This document shows, one piece after another, positions 1-10,249 of a stretch of DNA of 64,000 nucleotides (the stretch's first letter is position 1; each line of letters opens with the position of its first letter). This DNA is from Bathynomus jamesi (Eukaryota > Arthropoda > Malacostraca > Isopoda > Cirolanidae). The stretch lies in the NCBI GenBank assembly GCA_023014485.1, contig JAJOZX010012288.1, positions 1 to 64,000 of the forward strand. The letters are read 5' to 3'. The translations under genes were made by a program, and so were the position numbers. The notes under the pieces were generated by a model. The model was not told where the DNA came from. It worked only from the letters and a program-made list of their open reading frames with translations, and ran no database searches.

Positions 1-1190
1 AACCAGCAATTGAAAATGGTTACCAGTAAGTACCAGTATATCTTTTTTTTTTAACCTACGGATGGTACTTATTTTGGAGGGTGAACAACTTGACCTATAA
101 CAAGGTATTTTCAATACCTATTAATGTCAATTTTATGATCGTTTGTACAAGAAGCTCTTTAAAGTTAGAGTATAAAAAGGTAAAAGCAAATTGCTTTGCA
201 ACGAAAACTTTCACAAAACTTATTATAGAGAAACTTACTAACCTTCAAAAAGAAAATATAACCTTAATTAATGACAGGCTTGATAAGGACTAGGCTCAGT
301 TATAACCCATTCGGTTTATTATCTTCAGTCTTTTCAAAGTTAGTTAAGTTAATTGGATTTTATAAAATTATCGTTGACAATTTCTGAATAACTGTTTTGA
401 AGTAATTTAAAATGTAATGCATTATAGAAAACAGACTTTCCACGCTGACTTGGGTTAGTGGAATAGTAGAAACTAACTGTGCTGCACTTACCAAAGAATT
501 TGGTTCCTTAGCTGTCCGCCACAAAAACAGGAAAGTCATTGTTGCTTTTCACACGAGGTTCATTTTTTTTCGTTTAATATTTGCAAGTTTCAAATCGAAA
601 TATCTAAAGTATTTTACAAGTCGAAAAAGGTTTAAACATAAATCATTCACCCCGAAACGCGTTGAAAAACAAACCAATTAATAAACCCTATATTTGCTAG
701 TTTTGACGTTGGAATAATGGAATAATGACTGGACACGTTCTCAAAATGCTTTTTCGTATCAATCGAATCGTCTTCGCGAGATTGGTTTGAGTTCAATTTT
801 GAAGTGTTCATAAATTGCCTGGTTTGTACTTAACGCATGTCAAAAGTTTTTGTGGCGTACCAAAAGAACGAAAGAAGAGTTACAAGCGACCTAATATCTC
901 ATAAACCGCTTATTTTCATAATTTCAAGTAATTAAAAAAGCTGAAATCGCTTTTTCCAATAACAAACTGTGGATAATCATTCTTTACATAAACTTAAATT
1001 CTATTAGAGGCTTTCCAATTTAAAGGAATTTTACAAATTCATTGCACTCGGTTTTTATAACGGACAGCCAGTAGTTCATGGTCTAATGGTCGCGCGCGAG
1101 AACGTCGTACATTGGAGTGGTTTTTCATGTCTTATCAAGGACCACTCCGTCAACCCGAACTGCATTAATTATTTTTACGAGATTTGTCAG
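1..1190. other. AT-rich non-coding stretch
   Basis: No convincing gene, RNA or repeat boundary is seen here. Short reading frames are not supported by any motif or codon pattern. It resembles intergenic or intronic DNA. Confidence 0.6.
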
Positions 1191-1197
1191 TCCGATG

Positions 1198-1198
<1 letters not shown>

Positions 1199-1247
<49 letters not shown>

Positions 1248-1277
1248 GCCACTCAATATATTTTGCCCCCCCCCCCC
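1199..1277. repeat. (CA)n microsatellite followed by poly-C
   Basis: About 46 bases of CA dinucleotides, then a short spacer and a run of 13 C at about 1265-1277. The His-Thr peptides this would encode are artefacts of the repeat. Confidence 0.95.
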
Positions 1278-1332
1278 TTTTTCTTTCTAAGTTTCCTTTA
1301 AGTTGCAGAACCTTTTTCACAAGTTTATTTTT

Positions 1333-2345
1333 TCACCCACAGTCTCCATTCTTTTCTATGGCTCTCCTCCACCTCGAAACAAGGGCCTTTATTGCTTGCT
1401 GGTAAGTCCGCTGGGTTCCGCTGGAGCCACCTCTTAACCTCCTCAACAACCTCATCGTCACAAACTTTCTTCCACAAATAGCATCCTTCATTGGCCTAAA
1501 CAAATGAAAGTCTGAAGGTGCCAGATCTGGGCTGTATGAAAGGTGGGGTAACACAGTCAAGCGCATTTTTGTGATTGGCCTCTCTTGTTTGAAAACTGTT
1601 GTGTGGTCTTGCGTTATCGTTATCTTCCAGTTTTCTCTCCGGTCGAACTCGCTTTATACGTCTTTGGAGTCTCTGTACGGTAGCAATATATGCCTCTGAG
1701 TTGATTGTCCTTTCTTCATAATGTCCACCAGAATCACCCCTTTCATGTCCCAGAAGATGGTGGCCATAATCTTTCCTGCAGAGATACCATTTTGAACTTT
1801 TTCTTGCGTGGGGAGTCTGCGTGATGTCACTCCATGGATTGGCGTTTTGTTTCAGGTTCAAAGTGGTGTACCCAAGTCTCATCCCCAGTCACAATTCGTG
1901 AAAGGAAGTCATCCCCTTCTGTCTCGTATCGAACCAACGACTCTGAGGCAATTTCTTTTCTTTGGGCTTTGTAATCTTGTCAGTCAGTTCGCGAGGAACA
2001 AACCATGAACACACTTGAGTATCCCAGTTGCTGAATTATCTTATTCATATTTCCTCCACTAATTTCTAGCTCCAGTGATAGCTCATTGTATGTGACGCTC
2101 CAATTTGATCGAATGATGCTGTTAGCACGTTGCACAGTGTGAGATGTCACAGCCGATGCCGGGCGACCGCTGCGTGGCTCATCATCGAGGCTGGCTCTCC
2201 CTCTCTCCGATGATCTCTCACGTTTAGACCAGCGTCCAACTATGCTTCGATCAAGAGCAGCATATCTCTAAACGTTTTGTAGACGTTTGTGAATATTTCC
2301 AACTGTTTCCTTCTCTACGGTTAAGAACTCGATAACGCCATTTTC
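1333..2345 (-). pseudogene. mariner-family transposase, broken
   Basis: Read on the minus strand, broken frames give a mariner transposase in order. A helix-turn-helix region with a RASLDDEPRSGRP-type linker lies near 2300-2100. The first catalytic block, VTGDETWVHHFEPETKRQSME, lies near 1890-1815. A DNARPH block lies near 1590, and YSPDLAPSDFHLF near 1540-1500. The three catalytic aspartates of the DD34D type are visible. The reading is interrupted by stops (a TAG in the N-terminal part, a TGA after QSME) and by frame changes, so it cannot make protein. The encoded enzyme class cuts and pastes short inverted-repeat transposons into TA sites. The inverted ends were not found with certainty. 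A MITE sits just upstream of the start, at 2361-2769. Confidence 0.9.
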
Positions 2346-2360
2346 GAAACTGCTTTAAAC

Positions 2361-2769
2361 GGTGCTAGGACAACTGCCCCCCGGATTATTGCCCCCATTA
2401 AGTAAATAAAAATTAAATAGGAATTAAATTTATTAATATTTATAAAAAACAAACCTAACCTAGCCACCAACTATGACTTTCAAAACGACCTTTCAATAAG
2501 TATTGCCAACTGTTTAAATATAATTAAGTAGCTAAACTTCATAATTTTATTATAAATAGGTAAGCAATAATTGGAAAAATTTTTGTTAAATATTGCTAAC
2601 TTTTTAAATCTAATTTTTTTTCAGGCTACAAGCAAAATTAAGTAAGAATTGGCAATAATAATGTTAAATATTGTTTTAGCTTGCCATTTTTTAAACGTAA
2701 ATTTAATTTCTATTTAATTTTTATTTACTTATGGGGGTCAGTTGTCCAGGGGGCAGTTGTCCGGACACC
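2361..2769. mobile_element. 409-bp MITE with 8-bp target duplication
   Basis: The two ends are inverted copies of each other over about 75 bases. The left begins GGTGCTAGGACAACTGCC and the right end inverted begins GGTGTCCGGACAACTGCC. Each arm contains an internal tandem of the GGACAACTGCCCCC word. The same 8 bases, CTTTAAAC, flank it at 2353-2360 and 2770-2777, which is a perfect target-site duplication. The AT-rich core has no coding capacity. An 8-bp duplication suits hAT- or P-type transposition; the family assignment is inference. It lies immediately 5' of the mariner relic and may have inserted into that element. Confidence 0.88.
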
Positions 2770-2876
2770 CTTTAAACATCGGTTGTTTTACAAGGGCGTT
2801 TAAAAGCGGTTTTATGCAAGGAGGGGAGGTTCAAACTGGAAAAATCCGCTTATGTGAAGCGCAGAAAGTTCAAACT

Positions 2877-3606
2877 TACGGCCCAAAAGACATTTCAGCT
2901 CCATGGCCTATTTAGCTAACAAAAAAGGGTGGGGCGAAATATATTGAGTGCCCCTAATATGTATGTATACATATATATATTTTTTAGTGTACGCCTTGTT
3001 CATTTGAACAAAATTTTAACTTCAATTTTAGGTCGCATTTTTATTTTATTTTATTTAGTGTTTGTAATTAAAGTCTACAATGATGAAAGTCACAGATGTA
3101 GCCACGAATCATGTACAACGCGAGCGCACGCAAGCACAATCGCTTCGAGAGAGAGAGAGAGTGAGTTACAAGGAAAAGAAGTACCTCAAAAGGCCTTGCG
3201 GCCCATACCGAGGAGGTAGCAATGGCAACGGGTGCCAGGGGAAAATTTTGTAAAAATTCCATTTTTCTTTCAACTATCCTAGCAGTAGTAGAAAAACTGG
3301 ATAGAAAAGTAGAAGGCTCTCTCCCCACCCTCCGCTCCCTCCCTGCCAGAGGCAGGTACGGAAAAAGGTGAAGAAAATACCTTGACCCTGGAAAAGTAGC
3401 CAAGGAAATTTTACAGGAAAGTGGAGAATATATAAATAGCTCTATATTTAGTTTGCTCACATGAGAGTATTCAGTACTTTGTCTAGCCTATTTTTAAACA
3501 CATTTACACTTTGACTGGAAACAACCTCTGAGGGAAGTTGGTTCCAGATATTAACTATTTTATAGGAAAAAAATTTCCGCAGACTGAGGTCCTAAATGTC
3601 TTTACA
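2877..3606 (-). mobile_element. LINE 3' end and tail fragment (LINE-B relative)
   Basis: On the minus strand, 3600-3460 reads as the C-terminal tail of a LINE ORF2 (a FFSYKIVNIWNQLPSEVV-type block followed by FKNRLDKVLNTL). It continues into an untranslated tail ending near a short GA run at 3148-3165. The same tail reappears at 56515-56930 with long stretches of near identity. A second shared block, at 2877-2945, recurs at about 56993-57068 but on the other side of the unit. The fragment lies directly 3' of the larger LINE-B copy, so two LINE ends sit in tandem. Confidence 0.75.
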
Positions 3607-3609
3607 CAC

Positions 3610-5184
3610 TCAAATAGTGTGCAAGATTTGGTCTAACCTTTTCTTGAACTGATCCACAGAGGAACTGTTCACAACTTCCGAAGGTAACCTGTTCCATGTG
3701 TCACAGATCTTATAGGTAAAGTAATTCCCACACACACTAGTCCTAAACCGTTTCAAATCCAACTTCCAACCGTTGTTGCGAGTTGGGTTATCATTTAAAC
3801 TAAACATACTTCTAAAATCGACATCGTTGAACCCGCGTAAGAGCTTGAAAACCTCGATCAGTTGACCGCGCAGCCTCCGAGTTTCAAGCGAAAACAAGTT
3901 CAGGGCGCGTAACCGTCGATTGTAGCCCATATGCCTAACGGAAGGGATTAACTTTGTGGCCCTCGCCTGCACTCGCTCCAGCCTCTCAATATATTTCCTG
4001 AGGGTGGGCGACCAGAACTGCACAGCATACTCCAGGTGCGGCCGAACCAGGGAATTGTACAGTGAGAGCACAATCTCCTTGTTCCGAAACTGAAATTGCC
4101 TCCTGATATAACCCAACAGCTTCTGGGCTTTCATTTCCACCTCTACGCACTGTTTCGTAAATTTAAGGTCGCTGCTAATTAGCACACCCAAGTCCTTTTC
4201 CAAATCAGTCGCCTCGATATTACTCCCCAACATCGAGTAGTCCGACTTGGGATTGGCATAGCCAATGTGCATCACCTTGCATTTACCCAAGTTAAACGGC
4301 ATTTGCCATTTTTCGGACCACTCTCCTATCCTACCTAGGTCCGCACGCAGCTGCTCGATCGCCTCCGGCGTCCCAACATTGGCCCCAAGCTTGGTGTCAT
4401 CAGCGAATTTGGCGATCCGACTGACGATGCCACCGTCTATATCATTTATGTACATGATAAACAGCGGCGGCCCCAAAACGGAACCCTGAGGAACCCCACT
4501 AGTGACCGAGGCCCAACCCGAACTAGCACCGTTAATTACAACCCTCTGGCGCCTATTCTTCAGCCAGTTTTCAATCCACCTACCTATTTCCCCACCGATA
4601 CCCAGCGCGCACACTTTCGCCATTAGCCGGCGGTGAGGTACCTTATCAAAGGCTTTCTGAAAGTCGAGATAAAGTATATCAATCGCCCTACTCTTATCAT
4701 ACTCACCCAACATGACGTGGAAAAACTCTAGCAAGTTGGTGAGACACTACCTATGCCGTCTAAACCCATGTTGGGAGTCCCCAAGCAGCTTGTAGGAATC
4801 CAAATGGTCAACGATCCTATCCGCTATTATCCCCTCTAATAATTTATCTACAACTGAAGTGAGACTAAATGGGACGATAGTTCCCTGGACTTTGTGATCC
4901 CCTTTCTTAAAGATAAGGGTCACGTTGGCTTCCCTCCAGTCACCAGGCACCTGGCCCGTCTCCAACGATTTGTTGAAGACTGTAGCCAGGTGGGGAGCCA
5001 CCTGGTCGCGCACCTCCCGCAACACTCTGGGGATAAACTGGTCTGGCCCAGGAGCCTTAAACGCGCTCAGTTTGTCTATTCTATCGGCAACGACTGTCGC
5101 GGTACATCGAACACTATCCAGGCCAGCACCTTCGTGCCTCACGCCTGGCTCGGGGATGATGCGGGTGTCCTCCCTGGTGAACAC
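3610..5184 (-). pseudogene. LINE-B reverse transcriptase (CR1-like), 5'-truncated
   Basis: Non-LTR retrotransposon ORF2, about 525 codons, in a single frame apart from one in-frame TAG near 4747. Order on the minus strand: fingers with KAPGPD and P-x-SLTSVV near 5070-4840; QHGFRR just before the stop; LYLDFQKAFDKVPH near 4680; GVPQGSVLGP near 4490; the polymerase core FADDTKL near 4400; a thumb region with LVRPHLEYAVQFWSP; and a C-terminal tail TYKICDTWNRLPSEV. The FADD catalytic pair is intact. The upstream endonuclease is missing: coding similarity stops near 5190 at a GA/TA run, the usual sign of incomplete reverse transcription. The clade call (CR1/L2-like) rests on overall pattern only. 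Confidence 0.92.
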
Positions 5185-5194
5185 TCCCGCAGAG

Positions 5195-6090
5195 AGAGAG
5201 AGAGCGATATATATATTTGCTTTAACCCTTTACCAACCAGTATACGTTTCTTTGAACTCAGTGTAAATTTCATTGTTATTTACAATTAGATATGTTAGTA
5301 ACTATAGTCACTTAAATGACCCATTTTGGGTTAATTTTCTGACAACTAAACGATACCTATATAAACGTGTAGATGTATTCGTAGAAACGTTGTATCATTG
5401 TACAATTTATATTATTTCTGGTGGGACAAATATGTCCCTTGGTCCTCAAAAGGTTAAACGTTCAACAGTGTTTTCATTCTTGGCTCAAAGAGGAGGCAAG
5501 TGTGCGGAAAGTGCGAAAGGTATGGAATACCTCATTAACCTTTCAGCGCGGCGCGGCACATCAATGATTTTCTTTTGGTTGGCGCCAAACGATTTTATTC
5601 AGTTTCAGGAAAGATCTGATAATTGAAGGGTTAACGAATCTACAGTATACCGTACGGGCTTAAGTGACCCTTGTGGCACTGGCACTCACCAACAGAGAAT
5701 GACAAGTTTTAATTTCCAAACATTCACAATTTTCACAAATTATTTCCTGTACAAATGAGGATTACTTCCTGATATCAAGTTTGTAGTAAATAAATGCTAC
5801 TGGTGCCCACTGCCAAACCATATCACTTACTTTGGATGACCCACTATCAATGTCAAAGGCCCGTAGCCCATTCCGTTATAGTAAGAATCTTAATGCCTTC
5901 TCGCAATATGGAGGCTTAATTAGCTCTTCTGCCATTGATGGCAGAAAACTTTCACAAACTTATTAAATTACTTTATAAGACTCACATTCTCCCTTTTACT
6001 CCATTATCGAAGTCCCAACTCCCTATTCTCGATAGGGTGGGCACGAGGGCCCCAAATTCGAACCTGGGACCGCAAACACGCCACCCGGCA
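5195..6090. other. non-coding, with TTAACCC-type short inverted motifs
   Basis: No gene recognised. Short words such as TTAACCCTT near 5224 and the inverse GAAGGGTTAA near 5625 bracket sub-segments and match the short palindromic pieces at 12616-12716 and 39663-39752. They may be remnants of one small foldback family. Confidence 0.35.
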
Positions 6091-6094
6091 ATGG

Positions 6095-6180
6095 GTCGTT
6101 ATCCCCGAGACTTAGAGAAGCCATCCCGGTTTTGGTGGTAGCTCATCGGACTCGGGAGGGTCCTGAGATCGAATCCTGAT
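6095..6180 (+). repeat. degenerate tRNA-like SINE fragment
   Basis: Contains TAGCTCATCGG, resembling a polymerase III A box, and AGATCGAATCC, resembling a B box. Only about 16 bases separate them, too few for an intact tRNA. It is best read as a decayed SINE head rather than a tRNA gene. Confidence 0.35.
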
Positions 6181-8220
6181 GACTGAATGAATTTGTTAAT
6201 AAAGTTTTTGAACTAAATTGGCATTATCAACCCAACATTTCACGCGAGTGCGAATCGGCGGCTTCAACAACACAGGGAGCGGGGTTGGGGGCTAAGAGGC
6301 TTGTTTACCAAACATCCAGAGATGAATTTAAGGGTTGGCAGTCAATGTCGGTTCCTTTATGATTTAAAGGACCAAGATGGCACCAAGAGTGATGCGTCTG
6401 AAAGACTTGGAACCTCCATTCGTTCACTCATAAACCCCTTCCATTACACTTTTCTTTCACACATACATCATTTGCTTGCCGTAATCTGTAGTCGGTTATT
6501 TCTTTCCAAGAAACCCTTTTTATCGAGATCATGATTGCTTACCGTATCTCTTATTTCAATTTCAAATTCACTCTCACCACCTTCGTCAATCAAATATTCA
6601 TCCTATATACACACACGAACTCTTTCTTAACCTTTAACGTATCTCCACTCAACGATATCAACCACCAAAGCCTCACTTACTCGTTTGTTATCTTTCACAC
6701 ACCTCATAAAAACCTCATTCCATAATTCGTTCTCAAAATCCACCAGAAGTACCACCCAGAGAAAATATATATACACGTGTGTGTGTGTGTGTGTTTAAAC
6801 TGCAAAAGAATGGTCACAGTCTAGAAAGCTTATTTTGAATTGAAAAATCACTATCCTCGGCGAATTGTAGAAAGCGTCGAAAGTGTGAGAGAATGGGCGC
6901 TCCGCTCCACATCGAAGAGGTAATCTATATTCAATGAGATCCGATCGAAGGATAGACGAAACTCCTTTGTAAAGACACCACGCCTATACGCATCACCCCT
7001 TCCCGAACGTGGAGTTCATAAATGTGACCACGCTTAGGATTTCATACCATTCGGTACACGCACGACACTCGAAAGAAAAATCCGTACCACCTTATAAAGG
7101 TCTATGTAAATGCCCTCGTATACTTCATCGAGCTCTTCCCTCGATTTATTCCTTTTTAAATGACAGTACGTACGGCAGGACACACCCTCCGAAGCACTTT
7201 TTCGTTTTGACGTCTTCTTTGATTCTGAATTTTCTCGATGTTACGTACACACACGCCACTTCCTCTTTTATCTTTAAATCTTCCCTATTTTTCACTCTCC
7301 TCCCCTCTTCCCCTAAATTCGCTCCGCTCCCCTCCCCAACACGACCGCCAAATGCAGCAAACTCGCGCGCGAGAGGAAGATTAAAGACAGCGCTGGTTAA
7401 GAGGGAACACCTCTAAGAGGGGAAAGTGCGTCCCTCAAATCGAGTGCAAAGAAATATTCAAAATCCACACCTTCAAAGGGAACGAAAAATAAAGCGTGAA
7501 TGAAGAATGACGAATAATAAACGAGTTAGGGCACAGTGCTTATTCTCGTCTCGACGCAAATCTTCCCCCACAATCGTTACCTTTTGTTAATGTCGATTCG
7601 GGGATGTTGGGGGGGTGAGGATAAAACTGAGGATATAAATAACGCATTACGGGCAATCGATACAAAGGATTTCCGCAGTACAGTGCCACAGGGTCACGGT
7701 GCCACGAAATAAGGCATCTAATTAAACTATCATTACAAAGGCCGCCAACAAGCAAACACGAAGGCAATTTATTACATTCAGCGATGAGATACCGAATTGT
7801 CGGTGCTCAATTTTTCAACATCTGGGGTTAATCTTCGCAATATAAAATCAATTCGATTGAAAAAGTTTGCACGCGATTGAGTGATGGGTGGGTGGTGTGG
7901 GGTTCAGAATATTGGTTTTCTGCCCAATGCTTCGCCAATATTTCACTTTTTGTCCACAGCATTCTTGTCTTCAACAATTTACCAATTATTCAACTCACAA
8001 AACATGTTCGTGTATTAAAGAAACGCCCGCAACTCTTTTTTTTTTTTTTTTTTCGTTGAATTATCTCTGAAGGGATTGCCATGATCAGTACTCAAAATGT
8101 TTACACCTTCACTCGATATAAAATTATTCAGAACTCTTCTAAAGGAAAAAAAAAAAAATTTACGGTTTGTGTTCTGCCTTTGTAAATCGAAATTAAGATT
8201 TCTTGTAATGCATATTTCAG
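6181..8220. other. non-coding stretch with simple repeats
   Basis: Holds a (GT)n run near 6775-6795, a poly-T run near 8036-8052 and CT-rich stretches around 7260-7330. A 135-codon open frame at 7009-7416 shows no domain, signal peptide or repeat pattern and is not credited as a gene. Confidence 0.5.
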
Positions 8221-8221
8221 A

Positions 8222-8242
8222 TCATGTACGCACACGCGCACG

Positions 8243-8281
<39 letters not shown>
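8222..8281. repeat. (CA)n microsatellite
   Basis: CGCA/CACA dinucleotide run immediately next to the left inverted end of the following transposon. Confidence 0.95.
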
Positions 8282-8284
<3 letters not shown>

Positions 8285-9842
8285 CAGGAGGAAAGGTCAA
8301 TACTTCGGGAAGTGATAGTATCGGTCATTGTGAGAAAAAAAAAGTTCATATGAACATGCGTCTAATTCTGAATGGTTACGGAGATAGAGCCGTTTGAATC
8401 TACATATACAAAAGCATTGTTAATGGTAATCAAGAAAGAGAACAATTACTGTTTCTAACATTTAATGTTTAAACATTGGTATTTTGAATGGTATCGTATA
8501 CAGAAATGACAAATTTGTTACAGTTCACAATACGTTTTCGAAAATCCCACCGTCAACCTCAATGCACTTTGCAACTCGTGTGCGAACATCGCGTGTTGTT
8601 CGTCTGATTTGATCTTGACGTTCCTTTATGCGGGCAGCAGCATCCAAAATGCGCGCGAGCAATTCGTCTCGTGTATCCACCTTTTGGTAAACTTGACTTT
8701 TCATCCACCCCCACAAACAATCTAACGGAGAGAGGTCTGGAGACCTTGGTGGCCATTGAATAGGACCACCCCGGCCGATCCATCGAAAGTTTGATTTAGG
8801 TATTGCATCACCAGACGGGTAGAATGTGGAGGAGCTCCGTCATGCTGAAAATACATTACCAGCGCGTGTAGCCAAAGGAACATCCTCCAATAGTCCTGGC
8901 AATTCATTTTGCAGAAATTCTAGGTAACTGTCCCGTAAGACGATTCTCTAAAGTAACAGGGCCAATCAGCTGATCATCGATGATACCGCACCACACATTG
9001 GCAGAGAAGCGATGTTGAAAATTTGTTTCCACAGTGGCATTTGGATTTTCGTCTGACCACCGATGAGTTACGAGTGTTGTTGATACAGTCACAGGTGAAA
9101 GTACTGTAGTTTCATCGGTGAACAGTATTAATCGAGGCAATCGGCGATTAGCATTTACCCAATGACAAAATTCCAGTCGCATGGCACTCTCTCTTGGTTG
9201 AAGGTGTTGTACACGCTGTACAGTGTACATGATATGGATGCAAGCCTTCCTCACGTAATGTTCGCCATACTCTTGTGTGTGGTACACCGAAACGTAGAAA
9301 TTCTTCGTGAGCTAGTAGGTAGGACTACGCTCTACCAACTGAAGAATGTTTTCCACTTCATCCACATCTTGTTGACCTTCACGTTCAGATGAAACATGAG
9401 CGCTGGGAAGTGTACCAATCTCACGCAATGTGTTGAAAACCCTGGTTAACACTCTTCGATCCGGAATTCTGCTGTTTGGAAACCGTCGACTGTATTCTGC
9501 AACAGCAGCTGTTGCACTTCCATCGCAAAAACCGTAGACATACACCATATCTGCATATTCGGCATGTGTGAAGGTGTGTGGCATTCTTAACACTGCTTCA
9601 AACACCAAACAAATGTCACTCACAACAGTCAGCTGTCGATTGGCTTATGTTACATGCTTACATTACAGCTTACATGGTTCAAGGTTATAGGGGAGGAAAG
9701 GGGGGGAAGAGCTGCGCGCGCATCAGATTCAAACAGCTCTATCTCCATAACCATTCAGAATTAGACATGTTCATAGTATCTGTCATTGAGAAAAAAAAGT
9801 TCATATCACCTCTCGAAGTATTGACCTTTCCTCCTGAAACAC
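8282..9842 (-). mobile_element. IS630-like transposon with ~120-bp inverted ends
   Basis: The left end, 8282-8400, and the right end, about 9722-9842, are inverted copies with a few mismatches. Both start near GTTTCAGGAGGAAAGGTC. The enclosed ~1.3 kb encodes a broken transposase on the minus strand. Both ends abut microsatellites: (CA)n on the left and (TA)n/(TG)n on the right. Confidence 0.9.
8525..9584 (-). pseudogene. IS630/Tc-like transposase with insect-type HTH, broken
   Basis: Minus-strand frames join into one transposase of the arthropod type that carries a DUF4817-like helix-turn-helix. Blocks in order: [10 protein letters not shown] and [11 protein letters not shown] in the DNA-binding part; an [10 protein letters not shown] linker; RLILFTDETT with the first catalytic Asp near 9110; FQHDGAPPHSTRLV with the second Asp near 8840; then PDLSPLD and GWMKSQVY near 8720. 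The start chosen is the Met before [11 protein letters not shown]. At least three frame changes break the gene. A related but distinct transposase lies at 12780-13480. Family name from memory of arthropod transposons; the class is secure. Confidence 0.88.
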
Positions 9843-9849
9843 CGTGTGC

Positions 9850-9850
<1 letters not shown>

Positions 9851-9909
<59 letters not shown>

Positions 9910-9912
9910 CAT

Positions 9913-9949
<37 letters not shown>

Positions 9950-9952
9950 GGT
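9851..9952. repeat. compound (TA)n(TG)n(TA)n(CA)n microsatellite
   Basis: Alternating TA, TG, TA and CA blocks, partly self-complementary, lying between a transposon end and a foldback MITE. Confidence 0.95.
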
Positions 9953-9959
9953 CTCAGAA

Positions 9960-10202
9960 GTCGCGCACCATAGGCTTTGTTCAGATTTACGAAGTTTACC
10001 AGTCGAAATGGTTTATAAGTAATGTTTAATTACAATATACGTTCGATAATGTTCGAATAATAAATTAATAGTATGTACAGTTAATCAAAAAGCTATTAAT
10101 TTTATTATTCGAACATTATCGAACATATATTGTAATTAAACATCACTTATAAACCATTTCGACTCGTAAACCTCGTAAATCTGAATAAAGCCTATGGTGC
10201 GA
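9960..10202. mobile_element. 243-bp foldback MITE
   Basis: Arms of about 105 bases, 9960-10066 and 10094-10202, are inverted copies around a loop of about 27 bases. The outer word GTCGCGCACCATAGG (left) recurs in similar form at 52177-52191, next to a CAGGGTGG transposon end. That suggests a non-autonomous relative of an IS630/mariner-type element. No coding capacity. Confidence 0.85.
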
Positions 10203-10249
10203 CCATAACCTAATCGATATACAATTGAAGTTGGCACTCAGAGGTCCGA

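Noticed and set aside
7009..7416. 135-codon open frame
   Set aside because: No domain, no codon pattern, CT-rich simple sequence in its second half.
9844..10029. Open frames of Tyr-Ile and Cys-Val repeats
   Set aside because: Translation of TA/TG microsatellites; the same holds at 56202-56715, 1086-1405 and 54657-54869.
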